DNA from: Microbacterium sorbitolivorans
Lineage (GTDB): Bacteria > Actinomycetota > Actinomycetes > Actinomycetales > Microbacteriaceae
NCBI RefSeq assembly: GCF_003327285.1
Contig: NZ_KZ848473.1
Coordinates: forward strand, 868,001-932,000
DNA length: 64,000 nt
Direction: 5' to 3'
A program made the position numbers and the translations under genes. Within the stretch, counting starts at the first letter, position 1, and each line of letters begins with the position of its first letter. The notes under the pieces are model-generated. The model ran no database searches and was not told the DNA's origin. It was given only the letters and a program-made list of their open reading frames with translations. Of the stretch, positions 23,734-31,988 are shown one piece after another.

Positions 23734-24189
23734 TCAGCCGACGGGGATCGTCCGGTCCGGCCCAATCTTCTTCATCACGAGCGTCGAGCGCAGCTGCAGC
23801 ACGCCGGGAAGCCCGCTGAGCGTCTCGTCGTACAGCTCCTGGTACCCCGCGAGGTCTCGCGCGAGCACGCGAAGCATGAAATCGGGCTCGCCGAAGAGGC
23901 GCTGCGCCTCGGCGATCGCGGGGATTCGCGCGACCTCTTCCTCGAACGCCGACACGACATCCGGCGCCGTCTGTCCCATCGTCACGAAGACGATCGCCTC
24001 GAAACCCAGCCCGACGGATCCAGGGTTGATGATCGCGCGGTAGCGCTCGATCGCCCCGGATTGCTCGAGTTCCTTAAGCCGGCGGTGGCACGACGAGAGG
24101 CTCAGGCCGACGCGTCCCGCGACGTCGGTGGCGCTCATGCGGCCATCCTCTTGAAGAAGCGAGAGGATCTCTCTGTCAATGGCATCCAT
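23734..24189 (-). CDS. Lrp/AsnC family transcriptional regulator
   Basis: The 151-residue protein has the Lrp layout: N-terminal HTH (DAIDREILSLLQEDGRMSAT, GLSLSSCHRRLKELEQSGAI), a linker, and a RAM effector-binding domain (FGEPDFMLRVLARDLAGYQEL). It is divergent from a LysE-type exporter with 105 bases between the starts, the usual arrangement for an amino-acid-sensing regulator and its target exporter. Confidence 0.93.
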   Translation of the reverse strand: MDAIDREILSLLQEDGRMSATDVAGRVGLSLSSCHRRLKELEQSGAIERYRAIINPGSVGLGFEAIVFVTMGQTAPDVVSAFEEEVARIPAIAEAQRLFGEPDFMLRVLARDLAGYQELYDETLSGLPGVLQLRSTLVMKKIGPDRTIPVG

Positions 24190-24212
24190 GCGAACGATTC
24201 TTCCGCAAAGCC

Positions 24213-24248
24213 CGCGAAATTGGAGGCAGAAGCGAAGCACATTTCGCG
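24213..24248. promoter_or_regulatory. Inverted repeat in lrp-lysE intergenic region
   Basis: CGCGAAAT (24213-24220) and ATTTCGCG (24241-24248) form a perfect inverted repeat with a 20-base spacer, centred between the divergent Lrp and LysE-type genes. The size and position fit binding of an Lrp-type dimer or octamer. The actual promoters are not clear by eye. Confidence 0.5.
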
Positions 24249-24294
24249 CCTTTCTCCGTAGTCTCTTCTTCGCGACACGAGAGGAGCTGAAGAG

Positions 24295-24918
24295 ATGGAC
24301 TGGTCGCTGGTATTCGAGTTCTGGGTGATCGCCGCAATCCTCACCTGCACACCGGGCGCCGATTGGGCGTACTCGATCGCGGCGGGCATCCGGGCGAAGT
24401 CGGTCGTGCCCTCGGTGCTGGGCATCGTCTTCGGCTACGTCGTGGTCGTCTCGGTTGTCGCGGCGGGCCTCGGCACCGTCATCGCGCGCTATCCCGCCGC
24501 CCTCACGGGCCTCACCGTCGCGGGCTCGAGCTACCTCATCTACCTCGGGCTCGGCTCGCTCCTCGGCAAGAGCGAGGGCCTCGAGGCAAGCGACAAGAGC
24601 CTCGGCGACTCCGCGACCGCGCAGTTCTTCCGCGGCGCCGGCGTGAGTAGCATGAACCCGAAGGGGATCCTGTTACTCATCGCCCTGCTCCCCCAGTTCA
24701 CGACGCCCGACGGTTGGCCGTCGTCCGTGCAGATGCTGGTTCTCGGCGGCCTCCACGTCGCGAACATCACGATCGCCTACTTCGGCATCGCGCTTCTCGC
24801 GCGCCGGATCCTTCGCTCGCGCCCGCGCGCGAGCATCGTCATCACGAAGTTCGCGGGTGTCGCGATGACGATCATCGGCGCGGGCTTGCTCATCGAGAAG
24901 GCGATCGAGCTGTTCTAA
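24295..24918 (+). CDS. LysE/RhtB family amino acid exporter
   Basis: The 207-residue protein has about six membrane helices and the LysE-family signature near the start (TPGADWAYSIAAGIRAKS, near residues 20-38), plus GSSYLIYLGLGSL and NPKGILLLIALLPQF, typical of RhtB-type exporters. GAGAGGAGCTGAAGAG precedes the ATG. Its divergent Lrp neighbour probably controls it. The exported amino acid cannot be determined. Confidence 0.92.
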   Translation: MDWSLVFEFWVIAAILTCTPGADWAYSIAAGIRAKSVVPSVLGIVFGYVVVVSVVAAGLGTVIARYPAALTGLTVAGSSYLIYLGLGSLLGKSEGLEASDKSLGDSATAQFFRGAGVSSMNPKGILLLIALLPQFTTPDGWPSSVQMLVLGGLHVANITIAYFGIALLARRILRSRPRASIVITKFAGVAMTIIGAGLLIEKAIELF

Positions 24919-24936
24919 GTGGGCGTGTCGCCCCGC

Positions 24937-26115
24937 CTACTTCAGGACGTCGCGGACCTTCAACGAGAAGCTCGCGTGGTTGCGGATCACGCCCCACGGT
25001 GATTCGAGCCCCGCCTTTGCTGTCGGAATCTCATCGCGGTCCAGCCGGCAATACGTCGAACCCCGCGTCATGATCTTCTCGAACTCGGGCTCGAGGTGCG
25101 GGTACTCACGTAGGGCCGTTTCAAGGGGGCCATAGTCGAGCGAGCGATGCGCACCGTGGTCGCGGAACGGACCGATCGGGCCGTGGATCCCGCGCGTAAC
25201 GACCTCCGCTGGGAGATCGGGCACGATCGCGAGGATCAGATCCGAGCGCTCCAGCCGGCCGAGTGCCGCCGCGGCCCACGAGCGCGCATTGATGTCGGCG
25301 TCTTCGTTGCGCATCAGGTCGTAGAGGGCATCGACGGCCTCGGGGGTCGTGATGTTGATCTCCGCCAGGATCCGCGCCGCAGTGAGGGATCCCTCGGGAT
25401 ACTGTTCGCCCCGGACGACCGACACGAGCGATGGAATTGCCGCGGCGCCACAGGCGACCAGCAAGTCGTCGTATTCCTCAACGAGCGGCCCCTCGAAGTC
25501 TGAGAGAACGGCCGCGGGGAGGAGCTCGGCAATGCGCTGTTCCACCGGGAGCGCCGCGAGCCGGATCCGTTCCATCTCCTCCGCATCGTAGTGCGGGAAG
25601 TGCATGCGCAACTGCGCCTTCGTGAGGCTCGGCGGCACGAGCTCTTCGGCCTCGTCCATCGCGACCGCGATGAACGCCTTGCCCACGGCCTTGTCCGCGA
25701 CGAGCTGCTTGCGCGCGAGCTTCGCCGCCTTGGGGAAGCACTTCTGAAAGCGCTCATAGACGCGCACCCATTTGTCGAAGTCGCCGCTCGCCGCCGCGGC
25801 CTTCTCCACGCGCGACGCCAGCTCGTCGAGCTCGCCCGTCGGGTCGACGTTGTACTCAAAATCGGGGCCGGACCATCTGAGCGACGCGTCGTCATCGCCG
25901 TCGTCGACCATCTCGGCGAGGGTTTCCTCGGTGCCGACCGCGACCATCGGCCACCTGATCGACTCCCCGTCGCCATAGAACGCGTGGAACACCGCGCCAT
26001 GGATGTTCTCGTCGGGGCTTTCCTCGCGGACCTCGCGGACCGCGTGAACGAGCTGCTCCGCCGCAGCCTCTTCGATCTCTCGCCAGTTGATGTTCCGCGT
26101 GCGTACGGTCGCCAT
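24937..26115 (-). CDS. Large acidic protein with HEAT-like C-terminal region
   Basis: The 392-residue protein has an N-terminal alpha/beta section (residues 1-110; IHGAVFHAFYGDGESIRWPM) that may be DUF4303-like, and a helical C-terminal half with repeat-like units (PSLVSVVRGEQYPEGSLTAA, ARSWAAAALGRLERSDLILA) suggesting HEAT-type repeats. There is no signal peptide or catalytic motif. It is divergent from the DNA methyltransferase with 49 bases between starts. Function unknown. Confidence 0.55.
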   Translation of the reverse strand: MATVRTRNINWREIEEAAAEQLVHAVREVREESPDENIHGAVFHAFYGDGESIRWPMVAVGTEETLAEMVDDGDDDASLRWSGPDFEYNVDPTGELDELASRVEKAAAASGDFDKWVRVYERFQKCFPKAAKLARKQLVADKAVGKAFIAVAMDEAEELVPPSLTKAQLRMHFPHYDAEEMERIRLAALPVEQRIAELLPAAVLSDFEGPLVEEYDDLLVACGAAAIPSLVSVVRGEQYPEGSLTAARILAEINITTPEAVDALYDLMRNEDADINARSWAAAALGRLERSDLILAIVPDLPAEVVTRGIHGPIGPFRDHGAHRSLDYGPLETALREYPHLEPEFEKIMTRGSTYCRLDRDEIPTAKAGLESPWGVIRNHASFSLKVRDVLK

Positions 26116-26164
26116 GCGTGCAGGATAGCGGGTGCGGGTAGCCGCGACGGGTACGCTTCCAGTC

Positions 26165-26878
26165 ATGCCCCTGCCCCTGCCTTCGCGGCTGGATGCCACC
26201 CACGCGCAGTTCCTCGAAGAGCTTCCGACCGGCGCCGACGAGAGCGTGCACATGCTGCAATCGATCGTCGACGAGGTGATCCGAAACTGCAGCCGAGCGG
26301 GCGGTGTCGTGTTCGACCCCTTCGCCGGGTTCGGCACGACGCTCGCGCGAGCGATCGCCCTCGGTCGCGAGGCCCTCGGCATCGAGCTCCTGCCCGAGCG
26401 CGTCGAGCACATCGCCGCGCACGTGCCCCGGGCCGACGTTATCGAGGGCGACGCCCGCGAGCTCCTGCGCCTCATCGACGGGCACGCCGACACCGGCATC
26501 GACCTGATCCTCTGCTCCCCGCCGTACATGACGGCCACGCACCACGACGCGGATCCGCTCATGGCATACGAGACCGAGGGCGGCGACTATGGTCGCTACC
26601 TAGCCGAGCTCGAGCTCGTCGCGGCGCAGTGCGCGCGGGTCATCTGGCCCGGCGGCTACGTCGTGTGGAACGTCGCGGACATCCACCACATGGATCACAC
26701 CACGCACCTGATCGACGACTGCCGGCAGCTTCTCCGCCGCCACCTCGAGGAGGTCGGCACGACCGACATCGTCTGGGACAGTCTCCCCCACGACCTCGTC
26801 GCCGACGCGCTGCTCGTCTTCCGGCGTCGCCCACCCGCGCGGACGATGGAGCCGACAGAGGGCCAGTGGCTACCCTGA
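26165..26878 (+). CDS. Orphan DNA methyltransferase (N4-cytosine/N6-adenine type)
   Basis: The 237-residue protein has motif I as VVFDPFAGFGTTLARA near residue 45 and motif IV as LCSPPYMT near residue 118. SPPY favours an N4-cytosine enzyme, though N6-adenine cannot be excluded. The chain is short and has little room for a target-recognition domain. No restriction gene is near, so it is an orphan; a role outside restriction is possible. The ATG at 26165 is chosen with a weak upstream ribosome site. It lies at the point where the composition of the window changes. Confidence 0.72.
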   Translation: MPLPLPSRLDATHAQFLEELPTGADESVHMLQSIVDEVIRNCSRAGGVVFDPFAGFGTTLARAIALGREALGIELLPERVEHIAAHVPRADVIEGDARELLRLIDGHADTGIDLILCSPPYMTATHHDADPLMAYETEGGDYGRYLAELELVAAQCARVIWPGGYVVWNVADIHHMDHTTHLIDDCRQLLRRHLEEVGTTDIVWDSLPHDLVADALLVFRRRPPARTMEPTEGQWLP

Positions 26879-26975
26879 CAAGGACGCATTAGCGACGGAG
26901 TACATACCCGCGGGTGTTCCACTCGCTAAGGGCGCCTACCGGCCGTATAACGTCGAAGCCAACGCCTTCAGCGCG

Positions 26976-27485
26976 GTGATACAGGGAGAACATGTCGATG
27001 ACGCCGCGGCCGGCGCACGAAAAGTCGCTTCGGGAAAGAGCACGCCGGCTTTCGAAAAACTGCTCATGGGCTACCTTGCGGCCGTCGTGGAGTACAACGA
27101 GCCCGCAGCGCTAGACCTGGCAGGCAAGCTTCTTTCCGGCTGGGCGAAAAGCCCCTACAACCGCGCGGGGGCAGACAGAGCCGTGCATGCCGTTCCGCTT
27201 CACATCTACGGCTACCTTGAACTTGGAAACCGACGGTTCGGTTGGGATCCTCTGCGATTCGTCGAAGCGGATCTTCTCTGCAAAGACGTGCTCCGCGCGG
27301 CGCAGCACGCACGTGAACTCACCGCTGAGGAGAGAGCCAGCGTGCACAAACCTACTGTGACCTTTCATGGGCGCTGTAGTGGCCTGAACCGCATCTTCCG
27401 CGAGCGCCCAGTCACGGACGCCGCTGACAACGCGGGCAGGAGCACGACAAACGCCCACAGGCCTGCTACGAACTCGGATACGTAG
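26976..27485 (+). CDS. Hypothetical protein, perhaps 5'-truncated
   Basis: A 169-residue ORF of coding-like composition follows the methyltransferase. The GTG at 26976 has no convincing ribosome site. The same frame is open upstream to the end of the methyltransferase gene with plausible protein sequence (EYIPAGVPLAKGAYRPYNVE), yet without any start codon, so the real 5' end may have been lost. It contains the central block LLMGYLAAVVEYNEPAALDL. No family is recognised. Lower GC than the flanking core genes. Confidence 0.4.
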   Translation: MIQGEHVDDAAAGARKVASGKSTPAFEKLLMGYLAAVVEYNEPAALDLAGKLLSGWAKSPYNRAGADRAVHAVPLHIYGYLELGNRRFGWDPLRFVEADLLCKDVLRAAQHARELTAEERASVHKPTVTFHGRCSGLNRIFRERPVTDAADNAGRSTTNAHRPATNSDT

Positions 27486-27517
27486 ACTTCCGAATACGTT
27501 CCGACTAGTACGTGGTC

Positions 27518-27976
27518 ATGAACATCACATCCGCGCTCCCAACCCGAACACGGCGTTCCTCAGACCTGAGCAAACATTCCGCCGAGGTCTTCGCCGAGGC
27601 TGAAGACCACCCCGTCACCGTCACGCGCCGTGACGGCGAATCGTTGGTACTGATGTCTCAGCGAGAGGCCGAAGGACGCGCCCGTCTGCTGAACTTTGCG
27701 GCACAGCTGATCACGGTGACTCTTGACGACCGCGGCTCGCTGGCCGAGCGCATGTCCAGGACCTTCCCCTGGATGCTGGCACTCTCGCCCGCTGATCGCG
27801 AGGCCTGTGCACAGGAGCTCATCGATGCGGCAAGAGCGTCCTTCTCGACCGATCAGCCGCACCTTGCAATTGCCGAACTGACGTCGTGGAACGAGACCGC
27901 CACCGCAGTCGCGGCAGGACTCGGTAATGTCGATCTCGTATGGATTGATGACGCCGAGAGCGTAGAGCGCCCGTAG
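27518..27976 (+). CDS. Antitoxin, Phd/YefM-like
   Basis: The 152-residue protein begins with a short Phd/YefM-like section (RRSSDLSKHSAEVFAEAEDH then PVTVTRRDGESLVLMSQREA), the DNA-binding and Phd fold of prevent-host-death antitoxins. A longer C-terminal part of about 95 residues should neutralise the toxin. The toxin gene follows after 2 bases. A GTG two codons upstream is an alternative start. The same two-gene arrangement recurs in actinobacteria. Confidence 0.75.
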   Translation: MNITSALPTRTRRSSDLSKHSAEVFAEAEDHPVTVTRRDGESLVLMSQREAEGRARLLNFAAQLITVTLDDRGSLAERMSRTFPWMLALSPADREACAQELIDAARASFSTDQPHLAIAELTSWNETATAVAAGLGNVDLVWIDDAESVERP

Positions 27977-27978
27977 TC

Positions 27979-28329
27979 GTGCACCCTCCTAAGAAGGGCG
28001 AACGCGTTCACCGCCCTGCGACAAAGCTGGAGTACGAAATCCGGTTCGCCACCGCAGATGCACAGAGGGGTTGGCGCGACCTGGTCGCCACGATCCGTAA
28101 CTCCATGACCGAGACCTGGGAGTTCCTCACGCACACGCCGTTGGCAACAACACCGACAAATTACCCTCTCAAGGGTGAGCTCGCGAAAGTCACTCGGGGC
28201 GGCGAATCCCACGAGCGGTGGCAACATAAACCGACGGCAAGAGGTACGGCGCGGATCTGGTTCTACGTGGACGATCACACGGTCTACCTCGAGCAAGTAC
28301 ACGCGAGCCACCCCAACGAGGCGAGGTAG
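27979..28329 (+). CDS. Toxin of type II system, RelE-like
   Basis: The 116-residue basic protein begins at a GTG and contains the block ATTPTNYPLKGELAKVTRGG, followed by HERWQHKPTARGTARIWFYV and VYLEQVHASHPNEAR. This pattern is that of the actinobacterial RelE/ParE-like cytotoxic translational repressor family, which would cleave mRNA at the ribosome. It is paired with the preceding Phd-like antitoxin. Its stop is 49 bases from the stray mutM fragment. Confidence 0.72.
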   Translation: MHPPKKGERVHRPATKLEYEIRFATADAQRGWRDLVATIRNSMTETWEFLTHTPLATTPTNYPLKGELAKVTRGGESHERWQHKPTARGTARIWFYVDDHTVYLEQVHASHPNEAR

Positions 28330-28378
28330 CACCAGTGCGCTCCTCGGCCTGATGATTCTCAAAGGTGTCGGTCGAGGC

Positions 28379-28518
28379 TCACCGCTTCCGCTGGCACCTC
28401 GGGCAGAAGTGGCTCGAACGGTTCGTGAACGCCTCGCGCACGAGCATCGTGCCGCACCGCGCGCACGGCTCGCCGTCGCGGCCGTAGGCGTTCAATGAGT
28501 GCGCGAAATAACCCGACT
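28379..28518 (-). pseudogene. Duplicate of mutM 3' end
   Basis: This piece matches the last 140 bases of the intact mutM gene at 34461-34600 at roughly 94 percent. It still encodes the C-terminal zinc-finger region of MutM ([20 protein letters not shown], then [12 protein letters not shown] and a stop). Upstream the match stops abruptly, so it was never a full gene here. It marks the left end of a segment whose right end is the intact mutM, in the manner of a duplicated insertion site. Confidence 0.85.
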
Positions 28519-28719
28519 CGACACGTCAATCGCAGTCATGTATCACCATTCGAATCGTCATCGGAATCATGATTCGGCTCGCGATCACTTCGCCCCCACG
28601 CGGCGACCCCGCAAGGCGACCGGGCCCGACGCACCGATCTCCAAGCGATCGGACCGGACCACGGTTGTCCAGGCGGCACTCGCGACGATGATATGCGACC
28701 CGAGGCCCCCCTCCCGCGC

Positions 28720-29054
28720 TCAGGCAGGCCCTGCCGCTATACGCTCCCGGTTCGCTTCACGCTCCAGGCGATGCTTGAGGAAGACGTCGTAAATCACTCT
28801 CTTCTGATCGTCGGTCAACGGCGGAGCCGACTCCCCTATCCGCTGGACGTGCTCTTCCCGGGCCGTCACTCTGAACAGCGCGTCCAGATCGGACACCCGA
28901 ATCAGTGCCTTGAGGATCAGGCGTCCGTCGCGTCCGGGGACCTTCCCGGTTCGGGCCGGCAGACACCCACTGTGGATGCGCCCCGGATCATCTGGGCACT
29001 GCACCCGTAAAGTGCTGCCGCGGCAGTTACATCAAGCCATTCTTCATTGGTCAA
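28720..29054 (-). pseudogene. Frameshifted excisionase-like HTH gene
   Basis: One frame reads EEWLDVTAAAALYGCSAQMI, the helix-turn-helix of excisionase/MerR-like small DNA-binding proteins. Shifting frame just after MIR gives RIHSGCLPARTGKVPGRDGR LILKALIRVSDLDALF, the expected wing and continuation, so the gene appears broken by a frameshift near 28990. No proper ATG is seen; a TTG at 29054 is possible. It may be a relic of the mobile element that entered next to mutM. Confidence 0.5.
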
Positions 29055-29193
29055 GATCGGCAACTCTGCATCTCGAGATGCCCCAAGTACATCAGTTGAA
29101 GTTCGTGACCCGCGAGCAAACTCCGATGCCCCTCGCTAACCGGGCACGCAGACCAAAACTCACCATGCAGCAGGCCACTGGACGGGAGGTAGG

Positions 29194-29310
29194 TCAGAGA
29201 GCAGATTGATTCCAAACCGGCGCTGAAGCCGCGCTCATAAGCGACTCACCGAAAAGCAGGGTTGCGACCGTAGCATCGCCCGAGACATTCGCCGTCCCGT
29301 CCGCGACTGA
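29194..29310 (-). pseudogene. Relic of dicarboxylate/amino acid:cation symporter 3' end
   Basis: The minus strand encodes DGTANVSGDATVATLLF followed by GESLMSAASAPVWNQSAL and a stop. The NVxGDA pattern is typical of the last membrane segment of DAACS (GltP/DctA-like) transporters. Nothing upstream continues the protein, so only a 3' remnant of about 37 codons survives. The identification rests on a short motif. Confidence 0.35.
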
Positions 29311-29544
29311 CTGACTCGCCCCGGACGGGCGTCTACCTCGTCGCCAACCCGAAAGATTCGCTACGGTACATATCAACCCCCTCGTACGAGGTGCACGCGA
29401 CGATGCTGATTGACGCGCCCCATATCCTGATGGCGTGTTCGACCCGTTCTCACTCGGCGACGAGGGCGTGTTCCAGGGGACCCGGCGACCTTCGACGAGT
29501 TCCACGACGAGCCGGTCTGGGCCGACGACGAGCCCTGCTGAGGA

Positions 29545-30720
29545 TCAGCCCTGGGAACGGCGCCGGCCAGATGGTGTGCTGTCCCGGCGGATGCGGGCCG
29601 TCTGCGCTGCCAGCACCGCGGTCACCGTGAGCACCGAGAGGCTGAGCAGGATCACCGGCAGGTAATCGCGGAGAAGCAGTGCGATCGCGCCGATGACGAC
29701 GATGACGCCCATGGCGATGAACCGGGATCGTCCCAGCTGCCCGAACCGGGAGCGCAGGAACAGGACGTTGCCAATGAGGTAGACGATCGGTCCTGCGATC
29801 GTAACGAGGACAATCGCCGGATCTAGGTGCTCGTGAGAGAGGCGCAGCTCGATGGAGACGGCCACGAGGATCGCCCCCAGGACCATGAGAGCGTGCGCGT
29901 AGGCGTACGCCGATCGCAGCGCACCGGTGGACGCGTTGCCTCCCGCGGTCTCCGGGCCGGCGAGGGCAAAGTAGTTCCACCACAGGACGAAGAGCGACGC
30001 GAAGCCCACGAGCACGCTGAGTGCGAGCCCTCCGGTGAGGTGGCCGTGCTCGACGACCGACCCGCCCATGAGAAGAACCGATTCGCCGAGGGCGATGATG
30101 AAGACGAGGCGGTTACGTTCGGCGAGATGCTCAGCGTCGGTGTCCCACGTCGTCATCGGCGCGGCACCGATCCCCGGGATCCGATAGTCGGCCAGCGGCG
30201 CGGCGTAGTCGATGAGGACGGCGACCAGCCAGGCCAGCAGCCGCCATTCGGCAGGAAGAATGGCTCCGATGACCCAGAAGATGCCCGCGAACAGGGTCCA
30301 CAGCATCAGCATCCGGTAGTTCGACGCGAGCTGCTGGCCGCGGTGGGCGATCATCATGAAGACCGGCCGCAGAACGCCCATGAACAGGTAGCAGCCGACG
30401 AATAGCCACGCGCCGTCGCCGAACGCGCCGGGAATGGCGATGGCCATGCCGAGCGCGGCGAGCATGAGCACCCCGGAGAACAGCTGCACGGCCGTGCGGG
30501 AAGGGTCGAGCCAGTTCATCGCCCAGGCGGTGTAGTTCCATCCCCACCACACGGCCGCGAACACGACGACGGTCTGCGCCGCGCCCGTCCACGCAAGGTG
30601 CCCGATGAGTAGGTGCGAGAGCTGGACGATCGCGAAGACGTAGACGAGATCGAAGAACAGCTCGACCGGCCCGACCTCGGATCGGCGGTGCCCGGGTCGC
30701 GCGAGCGGAACAGTGGTCAT
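29545..30720 (-). CDS. ltrA: Low temperature requirement protein A (LtrA)
   Basis: The 391-residue membrane protein has about ten helices and the LtrA family opening VELFFDLVYVFAIVQLSHLL near residues 19-38, plus WWGWNYTAWAMNWLDP and FIIALGESVLLMG. The biochemical role of LtrA is unknown; it was named from a cold-sensitive Listeria mutant. It is the last gene of a three-gene minus-strand cluster (SDR, NTF2-like, LtrA), probably cargo of the accessory segment. Confidence 0.92.
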   Translation of the reverse strand: MTTVPLARPGHRRSEVGPVELFFDLVYVFAIVQLSHLLIGHLAWTGAAQTVVVFAAVWWGWNYTAWAMNWLDPSRTAVQLFSGVLMLAALGMAIAIPGAFGDGAWLFVGCYLFMGVLRPVFMMIAHRGQQLASNYRMLMLWTLFAGIFWVIGAILPAEWRLLAWLVAVLIDYAAPLADYRIPGIGAAPMTTWDTDAEHLAERNRLVFIIALGESVLLMGGSVVEHGHLTGGLALSVLVGFASLFVLWWNYFALAGPETAGGNASTGALRSAYAYAHALMVLGAILVAVSIELRLSHEHLDPAIVLVTIAGPIVYLIGNVLFLRSRFGQLGRSRFIAMGVIVVIGAIALLLRDYLPVILLSLSVLTVTAVLAAQTARIRRDSTPSGRRRSQG

Positions 30721-30802
30721 GCGGTGATCCTCACTGTGTTGATCGGCATGGAAGGCGCGACGGGCGGACGCCGAGCAGGTCGACGTTCGCCCGTCACTGG
30801 CG

Positions 30803-31132
30803 TCAGCCTTCGCGGATGGTCATCTTGGCGAGCTTGTCGCCCGCGACGTCGAAGACGAACTTCGAGCGGCCGTTGGCGTGGTTCGATCGCCAGTCGCCGA
30901 CGACGGTGACCTCGTCGCCCGCGACGCCGACCTCCTCGACCGTCAGGACGCCCCGGGAGCCGATGAACTCCTTGTCGCTCCAGGTCTTGATCTGCTCTCG
31001 GCCGGCGAACGTGCGCCCCCAGTCGTCGACGGCCCCGGCGGGAGTGAAGGCGTCGAGGAACGCCTCCTCGTCGTGGGCGTTGACGCGCTCGAGGAAGGTC
31101 GCGACGGGTTCCGGGATCTCGTGTGCACTCAT
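30803..31132 (-). CDS. SnoaL/NTF2-like protein
   Basis: The 109-residue protein has the cone-shaped NTF2/SnoaL fold pattern: PEPVATFLERVNAHDEEAFL, DAFTPAGAVDDWGRTFAGRE, then alternating strands (VLTVEEVGVAGDEVTVVGDW) to the end. Such proteins may be isomerases, cyclases or ligand binders. It sits 37 bases after the SDR gene and 82 before ltrA, so the three probably form one operon under the divergent TetR. Confidence 0.8.
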   Translation of the reverse strand: MSAHEIPEPVATFLERVNAHDEEAFLDAFTPAGAVDDWGRTFAGREQIKTWSDKEFIGSRGVLTVEEVGVAGDEVTVVGDWRSNHANGRSKFVFDVAGDKLAKMTIREG

Positions 31133-31169
31133 GAGTTCAGTCTCCTTCTCGTCTGCTGCCGCGTGGGGG

Positions 31170-31925
31170 TCAGCGGGTCGTGTAGCCGCCGTTGGCGAAG
31201 ATCGTCTGCCCGGTGATCCACCAGCCCTCGGACGCCAGGAAGCGGACGATCGGCGCGATGTCCTCGATCTTCGTGAGCTGGTTGCCCATGCCCTGCGACT
31301 TGTGGAACTCGACGCGCTCCGGCGTCTCCTGGCCGTAGAAGAACGGGGTGTCCATCGGGCCGGGAGCGATCGCGGTCACCGAGATCCCGCGCTCGGCGTA
31401 CTCCTTCGCCGCGGCGCGCGTGAAGTGCTCGACGGGCGACTTGCCGCCGGCGTAGGTCGAGTAGCCGTCGGTGAACGCCGCGAGCAGCGCCGTGACGATC
31501 GTGATGATCTTGCCGCCGTCGGCGAGGCGGCGGCCCGCCTCCTGGATGAAGAAGTACGCGGCCTTCGCGTTGATGTCGAACATCGAGTCGTACTCGGCCT
31601 CGGTGGTCTCGGCGATCGGCTTGCGCAGCACCTTGCCGACCGTGTTGACCGCGACGTCGATCTTCCCGATCGCCGCCTCAGCATCGGCGAACAGGCGCTC
31701 GACGTTCGCCGGGACGGTGAGATCGCCCTGGAAGATCGCGCCCGCGCCGCCCGCGGCTTCGACCGCCGCGAGAGTCTGCTCGGCGTCCGGGCGGGTCGCA
31801 TCTGAGTTGTAGTGGATCGCGACGTTGGCCCCGGCCTCGGCGGCCTGGCGCGCGATCAGCCCGCCCAGGTTCTTGGCCCCGCCAGCGATCAGAACGTTCT
31901 TGCCCGTGAGCGTGTGGTCCGTCAT
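31170..31925 (-). CDS. Short-chain dehydrogenase/reductase
   Basis: The 251-residue protein is a classical SDR. The cofactor loop is GGAKNLGGLIA near residue 16 (a variant of TGxxxGxG), the structural NTVGK follows near residue 90, and the active-site YAGGK lies near residue 158. The product may be an NAD(P)-dependent alcohol or keto-acyl oxidoreductase; the substrate is unknown. The ATG is 63 bases from the divergent tetR start, so this operon is a likely TetR target. Confidence 0.9.
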   Translation of the reverse strand: MTDHTLTGKNVLIAGGAKNLGGLIARQAAEAGANVAIHYNSDATRPDAEQTLAAVEAAGGAGAIFQGDLTVPANVERLFADAEAAIGKIDVAVNTVGKVLRKPIAETTEAEYDSMFDINAKAAYFFIQEAGRRLADGGKIITIVTALLAAFTDGYSTYAGGKSPVEHFTRAAAKEYAERGISVTAIAPGPMDTPFFYGQETPERVEFHKSQGMGNQLTKIEDIAPIVRFLASEGWWITGQTIFANGGYTTR

Positions 31926-31950
31926 AGTACCCCTTCGTATCGTTGATATA

Positions 31951-31969
31951 TAACGGCGTAACACCGTTA
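31951..31969. promoter_or_regulatory. Candidate TetR operator
   Basis: TAACGG and CCGTTA form a perfect 6-base inverted repeat with a 7-base spacer, midway between the divergent SDR and tetR starts. The surrounding bases (TATATAAC) are AT-rich and could hold overlapping -10 boxes. The location is what a local TetR repressor of both genes would use. Confidence 0.55.
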
Positions 31970-31988
31970 CATCAGGTACTGTATCAGC

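Larger units (their letters stand above)
28519..29544. other. Degenerate region with gene relics
   Basis: About 1 kb with no intact gene. It contains a frameshifted HTH relic (28720-29054) and the tail of a symporter gene (29194-29310), both described separately. Around 29330-29540 on the plus strand there are short coding-like stretches in shifting frames (LRYISTPSYEVHATMLIDAP, and then FDEFHDEPVWADDEPC), probably remains of another gene. Composition is less GC-rich than in the flanking core regions. Confidence 0.5.
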
